From Alopecurus myosuroides (lineage: Eukaryota; Streptophyta; Magnoliopsida; Poales; Poaceae), in NCBI GenBank assembly GCA_028641055.1, contig CM054060.1:315151682-315215681 (forward strand): 64,000 nt of DNA, read 5' to 3'. Shown here in pieces: positions 10,540 to 23,419 of the stretch. Each line of letters opens with the position of its first letter. Position 1 is the first letter of the stretch. A model generated the notes under the pieces. It was given only the letters and a program-made list of their open reading frames with translations. It searched no databases and was not told the origin of the DNA. A program made the translations under genes and the position numbers.

Positions 10540-11340
10540 AGCCATTGCCTTCGAGTAGAAGGTTTCCTCGAAGATAAAGAGGCCCCCCATGTGCTAGTGT
10601 CCCCTGCTTGCTCCCTCTCTCCCCCTAGAGCTCTCCTCTCTCTCTCTCTGTACAAAATTGCTCCAAACCGAAACCCTAGCTAGCACCTCGCCGTCGATTC
10701 GGCCTATTGAGACCTCGCCGCCGGTCGCCGCTTGCACCATTCGCTCCGCCTCGTCGTGGTACTCCTCCCTGCGAAAGGAATCGTGGAGATTCGAGCCGTA
10801 GAGCCCGCGCCGTCCCGATTCCTCTTCGGCCCCGACGGAGCTCCGGTGAGCCATTGCCGCCGCCTCGAGCTCCCTCCTCCTCATCCGAGCCCTCCAACGT
10901 GTTCACGGTGAGCAGCCGCGTCTCCCCGACCCATTTACCCTCTCCCTCTCCCCTTATTTCTTGCCGTGCAGCGCTCACCGTCCGGCCGCCGTGCGCCGTT
11001 CGTCGCCGGCCGCCCTTCGTTCGTTCCCAGGAAACGAAACTGCCACCGTTGGGTTCCTTGTGTCGTGTACGTCGCGTAGGTGTTTAGGAATCGAAATTTC
11101 GCGTCCGATATCGACGGATTCGAGCTCGCCGGAGAACCTCCCGCCGGCGAGTGACATCACCTCGACGTCACGCTCGCGTCACGTCTCCTTTGACCCCGCG
11201 CTGGGCTGGTCAAACCGGCTGGTGGGGCCCCGCTGTGCCGCGTGGCTGCCTGCGTGGCGGTTGGCCCGCGTGTCAGCCTCAGTGGCTAGATCCCCCCCGG
11301 TAGAATAGATCTGGCCGGCCCAACAACTGGATCTGGCCCA
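10540..11340 (+). promoter_or_regulatory. GC-rich promoter/leader-like island in the LARD LTR
   Basis: An AT-rich LTR switches abruptly to GC-rich DNA. The block starts with a TATA-like AAGATAAAGAGG, then a CT-rich run, then AAACCCTAG (telo-box-like, common in plant promoters and leaders). Donor-like ACG|GTGAGC at 10904 and acceptor-like GCCGTGCAG near 10971 follow. It probably holds the transcription start and leader. The same block recurs at 20230-21040. Open frames here (up to 126 codons) start from non-ATG codons and look like composition artefacts. Confidence 0.45.
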
Positions 11341-13644
11341 TCCACTCTGTTTTTCTTTTTAATTTTTGGCAGAACGTTACCTGTTTACTTTTGGATCTAA
11401 AAGGCAACTTAAAAGATGAATTTTACCAAACCAAAATTCACAGATGTAAAGCAACAAAATATGAACCACCTCCAACTTGTAGATCTACATTTGGATGAAT
11501 GGTTTTGAAAGTAAAAATGATTTGGCAACAGGTACCAGAAACACCAAAATAAGCACCATTTTAATTTCACAACTCAGAATGAAGTGAGGCCAATTGCATT
11601 GGAAAGCCCTTGAAATTATCTAACAGGAGCAATTAACCTCGTTTCCAAATTCATTGTATTTTTGAAATGGCATGCAATTTGGTAAAACACCAGAGAGCAC
11701 TTTGGTGATTTTTATAAATTAATTAAAGATGAATTTTGATGCAAACCAAATTGGATGGTCTTGTATATGTTTAGGTCTATCCAAACCTAGAAGGGTTTAA
11801 TTTTTAGAGCATCCTAGAAAATTTTGTGGACAGATCCTTGTTTTGCATATTTCTGCCATTTTGGCATTTTAGTTAATTAATTTGTGTGGTGGTATTTTTG
11901 TGTTGCAATATTGTTTTCTAGCATGTATAAGTTGTGTGAACTTGCTTTATAAGTGTTACTTAACTATTTTAGCATGTTAGAATGTGTGGACTTGAGTGGA
12001 GAAGAAATGTGATATTTGTTAGTAGCATATGTTTATCTCTAGTGTATAGTTGCATATAATTTTTGAGTGATGAATTGATGTGCTAGCACTTGGATTTTTG
12101 ATTGGATCCAGTGCCATGTTAGTACTTATTTTGTGTTGTTATCACCTCTGCTATATTGCACTTGAGTTGGTAGAAAAGCATGAGTAGCTTTGTCATGACT
12201 ATGAGAATGGTTATGGAAAAATTCCCTCATGTGTGGAATTTTGACATAATCATTTGTGGTTTTGTGGCCACATATTTTTGTGTTGTATCCATAGGACCAG
12301 TAGCATTTTTATTATGTTGTTATGAGTACTTTATCCCTAGAGTTTTCAGTTGTGTGAAAACAATAGCATGAGTAGCATTACCTTGCTTATTTTTGCACCC
12401 TATTATTTTCTACTAGTATGGTTATTGCACTAGATGCTAGTTTAGTTTTTTGTTAATTTTTAGCAAGTGGACCAGAGGCATTGTGACCTCTTAATGCTTT
12501 GTTATTCTAGTGGAACACCCACTGGTGTCATTGCATTTTTGGTGGAAACATTATTTCCCCAAACTAGATGTATTTCTTTTATATAGTTTCATAACTATTG
12601 AGTGCCTAGTATTTTTGCTTTGGGAATTTTTGTGCTAAACAAAAATGGGTATGCTTCTGTTTGTAAGTGGTTGTAATCATGTGTGGATTGATAGGAAAAA
12701 TACATTCTTGGAGTGTTGTTTGATTCCTCTAGTAATGCCCTTTTTATTACTACTAGTATATAGGAGTTGCCCTGCAAAATGATACCTTGTTTTATCCAAT
12801 GGGATATTTTTAGCAAGTATAGATGTTTTTCACTACTGTTTTTATGACATGGACCCTCTGGTTGTATTTCAATTACTTTATTGAAATACATCCATTGATT
12901 CTTCATGTGTGAGTAGTACTAGTTTCCTTAGCAGTTTTTGTATTGAATTATTTTTTCTGCCAACTTGTGTTTGGTAGATATTTGTGTATCCTTGCATGAG
13001 GACATGTTTTCATTCCCATTATGATAACATGGTTCCTTGTTTGCATTTTATTACTTTACTTATTATGCATGCTTGCATAGCAAACTTTTAGTAGAAACAT
13101 GTCTATAGGATTCCTCCTTTTAGTCATTATTTCTATTGTTCTCACTATGAGAAATTGTGTGTTTTGTGATGAGTCTATTACTTTGTTACACTTGTGTAGG
13201 CTCACTGATTTGTAAAAGTAACTTTTGCAAATCATGTGTCTTAGTTATTCTTGATGTGAATTTAGGCTTAGCAGATTAGCTGCCTTTCTCTTTTTGTTGT
13301 TTGGTTGATAGACCCTTTGCCATGATTAATGTGGTGCATGTTTTATATACTTTTAGTAGTCTCACCCTTGTGAAACTAAGTATATTTTGGGTTTATTAAT
13401 ATCTTGGTATGAGAGTGGAACACCCACTGAATCCATGATATTAAGGTTGTGAGATATGTCCCTCCAACCTTAAGTTGTCTTATTAAATGGCATTTCTGCC
13501 AAGTAGTTTTGTTTGATTGTTTGCCTCCATTAAGAATTGTGTGATTGGTTATTATTAGATTTCCTTGCTGTATGTATTTTTATGTATGGTTGCTTGCCTT
13601 GATTGGTTCTGAATGTGTGTCCTTTATTCCTTTTACGGCGTTAG

Positions 13645-13725
13645 AAAACGAAGAGGAAGGAAGTGTCGGGAAGCTCTGTTTCAAGTTCCAGTCATTCCAA
13701 AACCAGGGACACAAGGAGATACCAG
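13645..13725 (+). other. Candidate LTR-internal exon (left LARD LTR)
   Basis: It is preceded by ACGGCGTTAG and followed by the GC-type donor GCAAGCC (ATACCAG then GCAAGC). In phase 1 it reads NEEEGSVGKLCFKFQSFQNQ and then GHKEIP. Its final G plus the AT opening 15049 continue the frame. The layout (phase 1, GC-AG intron, acidic end) mirrors the chromovirus LTR exons although the peptides differ. Right copy: 23339-23419. Confidence 0.4.
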
Positions 13726-15048
13726 GCAAGCCATCCTGATGCTTGCTGATACAATACTTACCATTATCTATCATGCATGTTTTACCTCTGAAGTTTTACA
13801 AAAACTTGATTATCAAAACTATTTTTGAGGTGGAAATTACTACTATACTATATTATAGGTTACTATCATGCCAGTAGTTAAACTTGGTAATACCAAGCCC
13901 ATAAGCCACCATATGGTATTTATTACCATCAAATATACTAGTCCCTAAGTGGACACCCTAAAATTGTGATTCTACAAAACAAAGGCTTTACGGAAAAACC
14001 CGGAGAAAAGGCGGATCCTTGTTCTCCGGAGGAATGTGGAAGTGGTCATTTTTGAGAAAGTGGTGTTTTCAAAAATGACACATAACCTAGTCTTCGCCGG
14101 ACAACCTTTACCGTACTGCTACCCTACCCCAACATGGGCAAGGGGCTTAACTTGAAGTTTGTTCTTATTAGTGTGTGCTATCTCAATGTGCTATAGGGGA
14201 TGCGATCCTCTGAACCGAATGTCGTGGAGACATATAAAGTGTGGGATTAATTTTCCCTCCGGATGCATCAGTTGAGGCATCCTGGCTTGGCGGGGATTAG
14301 CTCGGTGCCGGGGATGTGGTTAAACTCAATTGAGAGATAGGCATATTCTAGCTTGAACATAGTGGATGGTTATGATCAGATACCTGATGTTTACATACTG
14401 TTGTTACAGTCCGTGATTGTTTCACGGGAGGTGTACTGGATCTGGTGGATGTGTACACCTCTGCAGAGTACAACTTTTTCGAAGGAGCCGCGTCCTCGGA
14501 TATGGACAGTTGAATGGCCATGTAGCTAGCATTGTGTCAATGTTTTCAAAAAGGAAGTTTTTTGAAAGGGAAACTTTGGAAAGGAAGTGTGAACTTGTGA
14601 AGTTCGGAAAGGAATGGAAACTGATACCGTGGAGGTATCGTCGATGATGAAAAGCCAGATGATGTTATAAAAAAAACAAAATGTTTTGCAAAGAAAACCT
14701 TTTCTACTCTAAGCAAGAATTCTGGAAACTGATTCCAAGAAGTTTTGCAAAGAGAAAATATTCTTTAACAAAACTTTACAAAACCTCTTGTACATGTGAT
14801 ATCTACAAGAGAAATAAAACTATATATTATTTTTCTTCTGAAATATCTTCTTCAACGAAGATACAGATAAACCTGACTGCAACTGTGGTGTCATCATATA
14901 TGAACACCATTGATAGTGAACCATATTTATAGCTTACCTATTCCACCATATAAGCATATTTGCATGTTGGTAAGTGACATGATGGATGTCTTGCTGAGTA
15001 CATTCAAATGTACTCATTATGGTTTCGCCCCTGGTATCTACTTATCAG

Positions 15049-15116
15049 ATTTGGAGGAGGAGCCTCCGAAGGATATTTATGAAGAGAAGTACGGAGTTGG
15101 CGGCTTTGCGAACTAG
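15049..15116 (+). other. Candidate LTR-internal terminal exon (left LARD LTR)
   Basis: It follows the acceptor-like CTACTTATCAG and reads DLEEEPPKDIYEEKYGVGGF then AN and a TAG. Joined to the exon ending at 13725 it makes one short acidic frame. The implied intron is about 1.3 kb. Right copy: 24742-24809. Confidence 0.4.
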
Positions 15117-15398
15117 GATCGTCTCCGGGTCAGCAGCCTGTAGGTTAAGGCGTGACTTGGGCTCAACTACGTTGTGTTTTATTTGTCTTCCGCTGTGTTT
15201 GATAAGTTGCATGCCCCATGTGGCAGTTGCGTTAAACTTGATCATGAGATCTTTTATGTAATACCTTTATGTATTCGTGTAATGGATGATGTATTTCTGT
15301 GTGCCAACTGTGTATGTTGTTCACGACTGATCTTTCTGGGATCGTGAATGTATGCATACGTAGGGTTTCAGACTGCCGGTCTGGGGTCCTTACAGAGT

Positions 15399-15411
15399 TG
15401 GTATCAGAGCC
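15399..15411 (+). promoter_or_regulatory. LARD primer-binding site, tRNA-Met type
   Basis: TGGTATCAGAGCC lies four bases after the LTR end CCTTACA. It has the same 13 bases as the chromovirus PBS. Confidence 0.9.
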
Positions 15412-18400
15412 ATCCTGACCTTAGGAGACCTTAGTTAGCATGGACGTCTGATAGGAAAGAAAAGTATTTTGGAGTAAAAACCTATTTACTATCTAAATTA
15501 TTTTTATCTAAGGGAATTTTAGTATATTTTCCCCTCCTTATGATCTTTTCAAAAGATTCTAAATGCATATCAAGGGCGTCCTTGAACAGTGGTTCGAAGG
15601 GCGGGCCTTACAGAGTTAGTATCTCTCTCGGTTAAGAGTTTGTTTCTTACTTGTTTACAACTGCTCCGCTCTGTTTTTGAAACATCTCTCGTATTTGAAG
15701 TTTTCTGTCCAGAAAATAGTTGGAGTTTCAAAAACAGATTGTTGCATAAAGTTTTCTCGAAACTTTACTTCTATTATCTTGTTTCCGTCCAAAAACTTGT
15801 ATACTGGTCGATGTCCCGAGAAGACCAAAATAATCGCATAGCTCTACAGTAATGTTGGTCAGCAGTAGAAATAGTTCTTCAGCCACTTCTAGGATTTTGG
15901 ATCATCCCCTGACGTAGCTCCAATGGAGCCTTGCTTGTGTGTTTTGGCTTGCTTATGTGTGTCCATAGGACTTTGTGCTATTGTGTGGTGTAGAATTTGG
16001 TTCATCTAGGCTTCTATATGTTTGCGAAGTGCTCAAATATTTGCAGATTTGTGATTGCCCCGCTCTTGTTTTTGAATCGCCTCGTGTTAAATTTTTGCAA
16101 GCAAAAATGTTTGTATAGTATTCAAAAACAAGAATTTGTTGCTTAGACGTATACTCGTTTTCGCTTCATAGTGCGACCCGTCGTGAACCACCACCATCTC
16201 CCCCACAATCAATGAAAGCACCGTTGGGCCTATATAGAGGACCATCAAGCCACACGAGCTGATAGCGTTGCTACCAGTGATGCACTCCAACGGATAAAGC
16301 TCCAACAACGACAACCCTCAAAGAAGAAAAGGCGTGAAGAAAACCAACCACTACTGACCAAAACTTCTATGTTTGTCTGTTTGCAAAAGACTCTTTTTAC
16401 CCTGTTGGCTAAATGTCGCACTTTTTTTTATGTCCCCTTTTAAAAGACCAAACTAAAGAGATCCCCTTTAGAAAGTTATATACCTCCCTCCTCTGGAGAA
16501 AGGTGCAAAAGAAGTCTCCACATGCCATGATGCGCAATCCCCTCAAAAGCCAATCAAAAGAGCACAATTCAATATTCGACGTATGACGCTAGTCGTATCT
16601 TGTCGGACAAACATGATTAAATAGAAAGATAACAAGACTAACATGTTTGGTATAATCTTAGGTTGACACCTAACCAAAGCATGTGAACTACTGACAACTC
16701 TTTCTAAACCAAGAAATTAAGTGACTTGCGACACCTTTTAATCTGGTTGGTAAAAAGGAGAAGTCACGAGGAAATAAGATGATGACTTATTCGTTTACTA
16801 GTCAATAGGATATCATGTGTATCTACTTTGGAAACCAAATCTTAGTAGACGTTGTAGGTACTATGAGATTTGGGGTATTAGAAATTAAGTGAACGATGGA
16901 ATGATTACGATAGATCAAGAAAACATCAGTTTTCCTGTTTTTGTTTCTTTGTGTGCTCTTGATTGAAACGAATTTGTGTTTTATTCAATCTTGCTTCCTA
17001 ACTTATATGGACTTGTTAGGACTTGTTATTATATTGTTTTCTTACAATAAATCTACCCTAGAAAGTGTGTGCATGATTGAAAACTCGAATAAAAATGAAA
17101 TAGCATTTGTTACCTTCTAGTTTATTAATTGGAAGTATTGTGAGAACCAGATCTGTGTATACTTTCTTAGTAAATTTTGTGCTATGTTTTCTTTGAGTCC
17201 AGTACCATTTAGGTACTGTTATTTTGAGGCTTGTACCTATGTTAGCTTGCATGTCTCTTAATAGTAAAGCATATGTAAGCATTGCTATCAATATGCACTA
17301 GTATTGCTTCACTGGATTAAATAGCCTTATATTTTTATCTTGTATGCAAAGTTTTTCATGAGTAACCAGAGGCTTAGTACCTATTTTTACTTGGTATTAG
17401 TAGGCCATAGCCCACTGGTCCCATTGCCTTTTGGCTTGAGGATGAAAATCCCCAACCATACACCTGTGTGAAAATAGCATGTTTCACTATGTGATTGATT
17501 TCTATTTTCCACCATGGAAAATATAATTGTTTGTTCCCACCTATGAAAGTGAGAAGTTTATCTCTTATTAGTAAAGACTAATATGTTTAGGTGTGATCCT
17601 TTTGTTAGCATAATATTCCTTAGGGGTATCATGTTAAGAAATGTTTCACTATCGTGTGCTGAAATTAAATTGTTCGCAAATAAAATAAATTCCTCTTGAT
17701 TGGTAGATTGTTTGTGAATGATTTTAAATTGAGTGTATGTATTTTTGAAAAGGTTTAGATAACTTTTCACTAATTGCATAGCTACTGGTTGTGTGAGTTA
17801 TACCTTGCTTGTTTGCTAGCAATTGGTTAAAGAAAAACATAAATTGCTAGAATTAATTTATGCATGTTTAATAGTTGTTTCATGGGATTGTTTTGATGTT
17901 TGTGCTTACTAGCATGAGTAAGTTTTGTGTACTGTTATTAGGTACATTTATATTCATGACTTGCTTGTTTAAGTTTAAACATCATGATAGCATTGTTTGC
18001 TTCTCTAGCGCGAAAACTAGTTTCACCACTAGAAAATGGTGATTTTTGCTCTAGTATTAGCCTCTTTATTTTTATGAGTATATGAGTTGATATAGCATGT
18101 TTAGGAAGTTATTACTTATGTTATCATGCCATGAATTATTTAGTTGCATGTTCTATGGTTATAGGATATGATTATCTCTTATAGCATGCTGGTGTAGATT
18201 TTTTTATACTAGTATGTTATTTGTGCAGTCCTGTTTTTATGCCTGTGAAATAGGAGTTTCATCTTGTGTAAAGATGGTATTTCAGAGTACCTTTATGATT
18301 GAATTAATTGGTTTTTAGCTACTGGTTGTTTGCTAATTGTTCATGATTGATGGATTTCCAAAACCTCTAATAAACAATAACCTAGTGAATAAATAGTCTA

Positions 18401-18951
18401 TTCATCTGTGGTGTTGTTTGCTTGCTTATTGGATTTTGTTTAAATGTTTTACCTTAGCATGAGTTTATACTTGTGTTATGATTGTGCTTAAGAGTATCTT
18501 ATTAAACTAAAAACATCCAACTAAAATCATGAACATATTAAGTGATAGTTGCTTGTGGTGAGTAATAACCACTGCCATGGGTATTGTTCTGTCTGTTTGT
18601 TTTACCTTAGCAACCTAACCTCTTGCACCCACAAGCTATATTTTTAGCTTCTTATATACCTTGTTATGAGAGTGGTAGACCACTCCATATGTGGTATGTA
18701 ATATGTGGGATTTAGCTAGAAACTCATGTAAATAATTGACGGTACATTTCCAGGTAGTTCTGCACTAACCTTAATTTTTGTTCAAACTAGGAAACAAAAG
18801 TTTTGGACCTAAAACACTACTGGTGTACTTTTTAGAAAGAATTTTCTAATTTAGTGAAGTACCCCTCCTCCCAAGGAAAGTCAAAGGGGGGAAGCACCTG
18901 CACTCCAACACTAACATTGTGTTTGTTGGCCCTCCCTTAGTCCTCGCTTGT

Positions 18952-18988
18952 GAATCTCGGGGACGAGATTCTTTTTAAGGGGGGAAGA
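18952..18988 (+). promoter_or_regulatory. LARD 3' hairpin and polypurine tract
   Basis: GAATCTCGGGGACGAGATTC (18952-18971) is a perfect 8-bp stem with a 4-base loop. AAGGGGGGAAGA (18977-18988) is the PPT, two bases before the right LTR. The chromovirus carries the same module at 25434-25468. Confidence 0.75.
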
Positions 18989-21900
18989 CCTGTCACATCC
19001 CAATTTTGGAATACCTGTTAACACAGTTGTTTTGCTAATTGCTTTACTAATAAACCTTGGTTGTGGTTGTTTAAGTGCAACTAAACAAACTAATTATATA
19101 AACTTGCAAACTTAAAAGGATAGCAAAGCAGTGAACTAAAAATATTCAACATATTGTTCCAGGGATAAAAATATTCAACATATTGTTCCAATGACCTTGG
19201 CAATATTTTCTAAAGTAAATATTGATCAAAGAGTTTTCCAAAAACATCTTAGGAATCCCATACTTGTGGAATATTATTCCAAGTTCTAAATTAAGAAAGA
19301 GGAAACACTAAATAAAATTTCCCTAAAAGATTATCAGAAAAAGAGGCATTCTTAAATGCTTCACCAAAATATTATCAAATGTTTTTCCAACCTTGCAAGA
19401 TTAAAAACAAAGGTATTGGAGAGCATTGACTTGCTATCTCTAGTCACATAAATATTTTGGCAAAGCATTGTTAAAGAAAAGCCAAGTGCCTTATTAAATA
19501 GAAATTCCAATATTTCCAGAAACAGAAAACTAAAACAAGTTACTATTGGAAACTTTCTTAAAATGATTTGAAATTCATACCATTGCTTCCTTATATCAAA
19601 TAAGGAACACACACAAGAGGAGACCAAAAATTGAATCCATTAAAGTCCTGAAAACATGATTTTTCTCCACAGCAACATTTGGGATTTTGAACAAGTTTGT
19701 TCTACAAACTTTTTGCAAATGCCATGAAATAAATACCACATGCTCTATATCATAAATAAGGATGAAAACCAAAAGGGCACAAGTTTTTGAATAATTTAAG
19801 TTGCCAAAAACCCCTGTTTTCTTGACAGCACCTTTTTGAAATTTGAACAAGTTTGTTCTATGAAGTAACTCTAAATGACTTGAATTTTCTACCACATAAG
19901 GAACACATCAAATAAGGAATGTGTGCCAAAAATTATCATTTTTGGAAGCTCCTAAGTAGGTTAATAAATTCAATGTCCATTTATGTAAGAATTCAAATTT
20001 GAACAACTTTGAATTATAAAGTTTATCCAATGGAGCCAATTTTCACATATGTTGGGTACCTTAACTAATAAGAATTTTGGGCAAAAGGATTTCAAATTTT
20101 GACTTTGTTTGCTTAGGGAAAACATCCTTTTTCAGAGAAGAGAAGGACCTAGTTGCAAATACCCAGGGACTAAAATGAAATCTGAGTCATCTTCTACCTC
20201 TAGCTCTCTGTAGCAAACAGCACACCTAGCCATTGCCTTCGAGTAGAAGGTTTCCTCGAAGGTAAAGAGGCCCCCCCATGTGCTAGTGTCCCCTGCTTGC
20301 TCCCTCTCTCCCCCCTAGAGCTCTCCTCTCTCTCTCTCTGTACAAAATTGCTCCAAACCGAAACCCTAGCTAGCACCTCGCCGTCGATTCGGCCTATTGA
20401 GACCTCGCCGCCGGTCGCCGCTTGCACCATTCGCTCCGCCTCGTCGTGGTACTCCTCCCTGCGAAAGGAATCGTGGAGATTCGAGCCGTAGAGCCCGCGC
20501 CGTCCCGATTCCTCTTCGGCCCCGACGGAGCTCCGGTGAGCCATTGCCGCCGCCTCGAGCTCCCTCCTCCTCATCCGAGCCCTCCAACGTGTTCACGGTG
20601 AGCAGCCGCGTCTCCCCGACCCATTTACCCTCTCCCTCTCCCCTTATTTCTTGCCGTGCAGCGCTCACCGTCCGGCCGCCGTGCGCCGTTCGTCGCCGGC
20701 CGCCCTTCGTTCGTTCCCAGGAAACGAAACTGCCACCGTTGGGTTCCTTGTGTCGTGTACGTCGCGTAGGTGTTTAGGAATCGAAATTTCGCGTCCGATA
20801 TCGACGGATTCGAGCTCGCCGGAGAACCTCCCGCCGGCGAGTGACATCACCTCGACGTCACGCTCGCGTCACGTCTCCTTTGACCCCGCGCTGGGCTGGT
20901 CAAACCGGCTGGTGGGGCCCCGCTGTGCCGCGTGGCTGCCTGCGTGGCGGTTGGCCCGCGTGTCAGCCTCAGTGGCTAGATCCCCCCCCCCCGGTAGAAT
21001 AGATCTGGCCGGCCCAACAACTGGATCTGGCCCATCCACTCTGTTTTTCTTTTTAATTTTTGGCAGAACGTTACCTGTTTACTTTTGGATCTAAAAGGCA
21101 ACTTAAAAGATGAATTTTACCAAACCAAAATTCACAGATGTAAAGCAACAAAATATGAACCACCTCCAACTTGTAGATCTACATTTGGATGAATGGTTTT
21201 GAAAGTAAAAATGATTTGGCAACAGGTACCAGAAACACCAAAATAAGCACCATTTTAATTTCACAACTCAGAATGAAGTGAGGCCAATTGCATTGGAAAG
21301 CCCTTGAAATTATCTAACAGGAGCAATTAACCTCGTTTCCAAATTCATTGTATTTTTGAAATGGCATGCAATTTGGTAAAACACCAGAGAGCACTTTGGT
21401 GATTTTTATAAATTAATTAAAGATGAATTTTGATGCAAACCAAATTGGATGGTCTTGTATATGTTTAGGTCTATCCAAACCTAGAAGGGTTTAATTTTTA
21501 GAGCATCCTAGAAAATTTTGTGGACAGATCCTTGTTTTGCATATTTCTGCCATTTTGGCATTTTAGTTAATTAATTTGTGTGGTGGTATTTTTGTGTTGC
21601 AATATTGTTTTCTAGCATGTATAAGTTGTGTGAACTTGCTTTATAAGTGTTACTTAACTATTTTAGCATGTTAGAATGTGTGGACTTGAGTGGAGAAGAA
21701 ATGTGATATTTGTTAGTAGCATATGTTTATCTCTAGTGTATAGTTGCATATAATTTTTGAGTGATGAATTGATGTGCTAGCACTTGGATTTTTGATTGGA
21801 TCCAGTGCCATGTTAGTACTTATTTTGTGTTGTTATCACCTCTGCTATATTGCACTTGAGTTGGTAGAAAAGCATGAGTAGCTTTGTCATGACTATGAGA

Positions 21901-23338
21901 ATGGTTATGGAAAAATTCCCTCATGTGTGGAATTTTGACATAATCATTTGTGGTTTTGTGGCCACATATTTTTGTGTTGTATCCATAGGACCAGTAGCAT
22001 TTTTATTATGTTGTTATGAGTACTTTATCCCTAGAGTTTTCAGTTGTGTGAAAACAATAGCATGAGTAGCATTACCTTGCTTATTTTTGCACCCTATTAT
22101 TTTCTACTAGTATGGTTATTGCACTAGATGCTAGTTTAGTTTTTTGTTAATTTTTAGCAAGTGGACCAGAGGCATTGTGACCTCTTAATGCTTTGTTATT
22201 CTAGTGGAACACCCACTGGTGTCATTGCATTTTTGGTGGAAACATTATTTCCCCAAACTAGATGTATTTCTTTTATATAGTTTCATAACTATTGAGTGCC
22301 TAGTATTTTTGCTTTGGGAATTTTTGTGCTAAACAAAAATGGGTATGCTTCTGTTTGTAAGTGGTTGTAATCATGTGTGGATTGATAGGAAAAATACATT
22401 CTTGGAGTGTTGTTTGATTCCTCTAGTAATGCCCTTTTTATTACTACTAGTATATAGGAGTTGCCCTGCAAAATGATACCTTGTTTTATCCAATGGGATA
22501 TTTTTAGCAAGTATAGATGTTTTTCACTACTGTTTTTATGACATGGACCCTCTGGTTGTATTTCAATTACTTTATTGAAATACATCCATTGATTCTTCAT
22601 GTGTGAGTAGTACTAGTTTCCTTAGCAGTTTTTGTATTGAATTATTTTTTCTGCCAACTTGTGTTTGGTAGATATTTGTGTATCCTTGCATGAGGACATG
22701 TTTTCATTCCCATTATGATAACATGGTTCCTTGTTTGCATTTTATTACTTTACTTATTATGCATGCTTGCATAGCAAACTTTTAGTAGAAACATGTCTAT
22801 AGGATTCCTCCTTTTAGTCATTATTTCTATTGTTCTCACTATGAGAAATTGTGTGTTTTGTGATGAGTCTATTACTTTGTTACACTTGTGTAGGCTCACT
22901 GATTTGTAAAAGTAACTTTTGCAAATCATGTGTCTTAGTTATTCTTGATGTGAATTTAGGCTTAGCAGATTAGCTGCCTTTCTCTTTTTGTTGTTTGGTT
23001 GATAGACCCTTTGCCATGATTAATGTGGTGCATGTTTTATATACTTTTAGTAGTCTCACCCTTGTGAAACTAAGTATATTTTGGGTTTATTAATATCTTG
23101 GTATGAGAGTGGAACACCCACTGAATCCATGATATTAAGGTTGTGAGATATGTCCCTCCAACCTTAAGTTGTCTTATTAAATGGCATTTCTGCCAAGTAG
23201 TTTTGTTTGATTGTTTGCCTCCATTAAGAATTGTGTGATTGGTTATTATTAGATTTCCTTGCTGTATGTATTTTTATGTATGGTTGCTTGCCTTGATTGG
23301 TTCTGAATGTGTGTCCTTTATTCCTTTTACGGCGTTAG

Positions 23339-23419
23339 AAAACGAAGAGGAAGGAAGTGTCGGGAAGCTCTGTTTCAAGTTCCAGTCATTCCAAAACCAG
23401 GGACACAAGGAGATACCAG
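23339..23419 (+). other. Candidate LTR-internal exon (right LARD LTR)
   Basis: Identical second copy of 13645-13725 with the same acceptor and GC-type donor. Confidence 0.4.

Larger units (their letters stand above)
9303..15394 (+). repeat. Left LTR of the LARD
   Basis: It begins TGTCACATCCC and ends GGGGTCCTTACA, 6,092 bp. It matches 18991-25087 almost perfectly. It is AT-rich with one GC-rich block (10540-11340). No long ORF resembles a retrotransposon protein; the scattered frames under 130 codons are not protein-like except the two candidate exons at 13645 and 15049. Confidence 0.95.
15395..18990 (+). other. Non-coding internal region of the LARD
   Basis: I see no gag, protease, RT or integrase signature in 3.6 kb on either strand, only short frames. 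From about 17000 the DNA is T-rich with many TAGTATG and GCATG motifs. A partial echo of the LTR/PBS junction occurs at 15606-15623 (CCTTACAGAGTTAGTATC). The region presumably serves as genomic RNA for packaging. Confidence 0.8.

Noticed and set aside
10707..11308. Arg/Pro-rich frames in the GC-rich part of the LARD LTR (also at 20397-21094)
   Set aside because: Open on both strands at once and mostly without ATG; typical of GC-rich leader DNA.
15395..18990. Hidden gag or pol in the LARD interior
   Set aside because: None of the usual motifs (CCHC, DTGA, YxDD, HHCC, D-D-E) found in any frame by reading.
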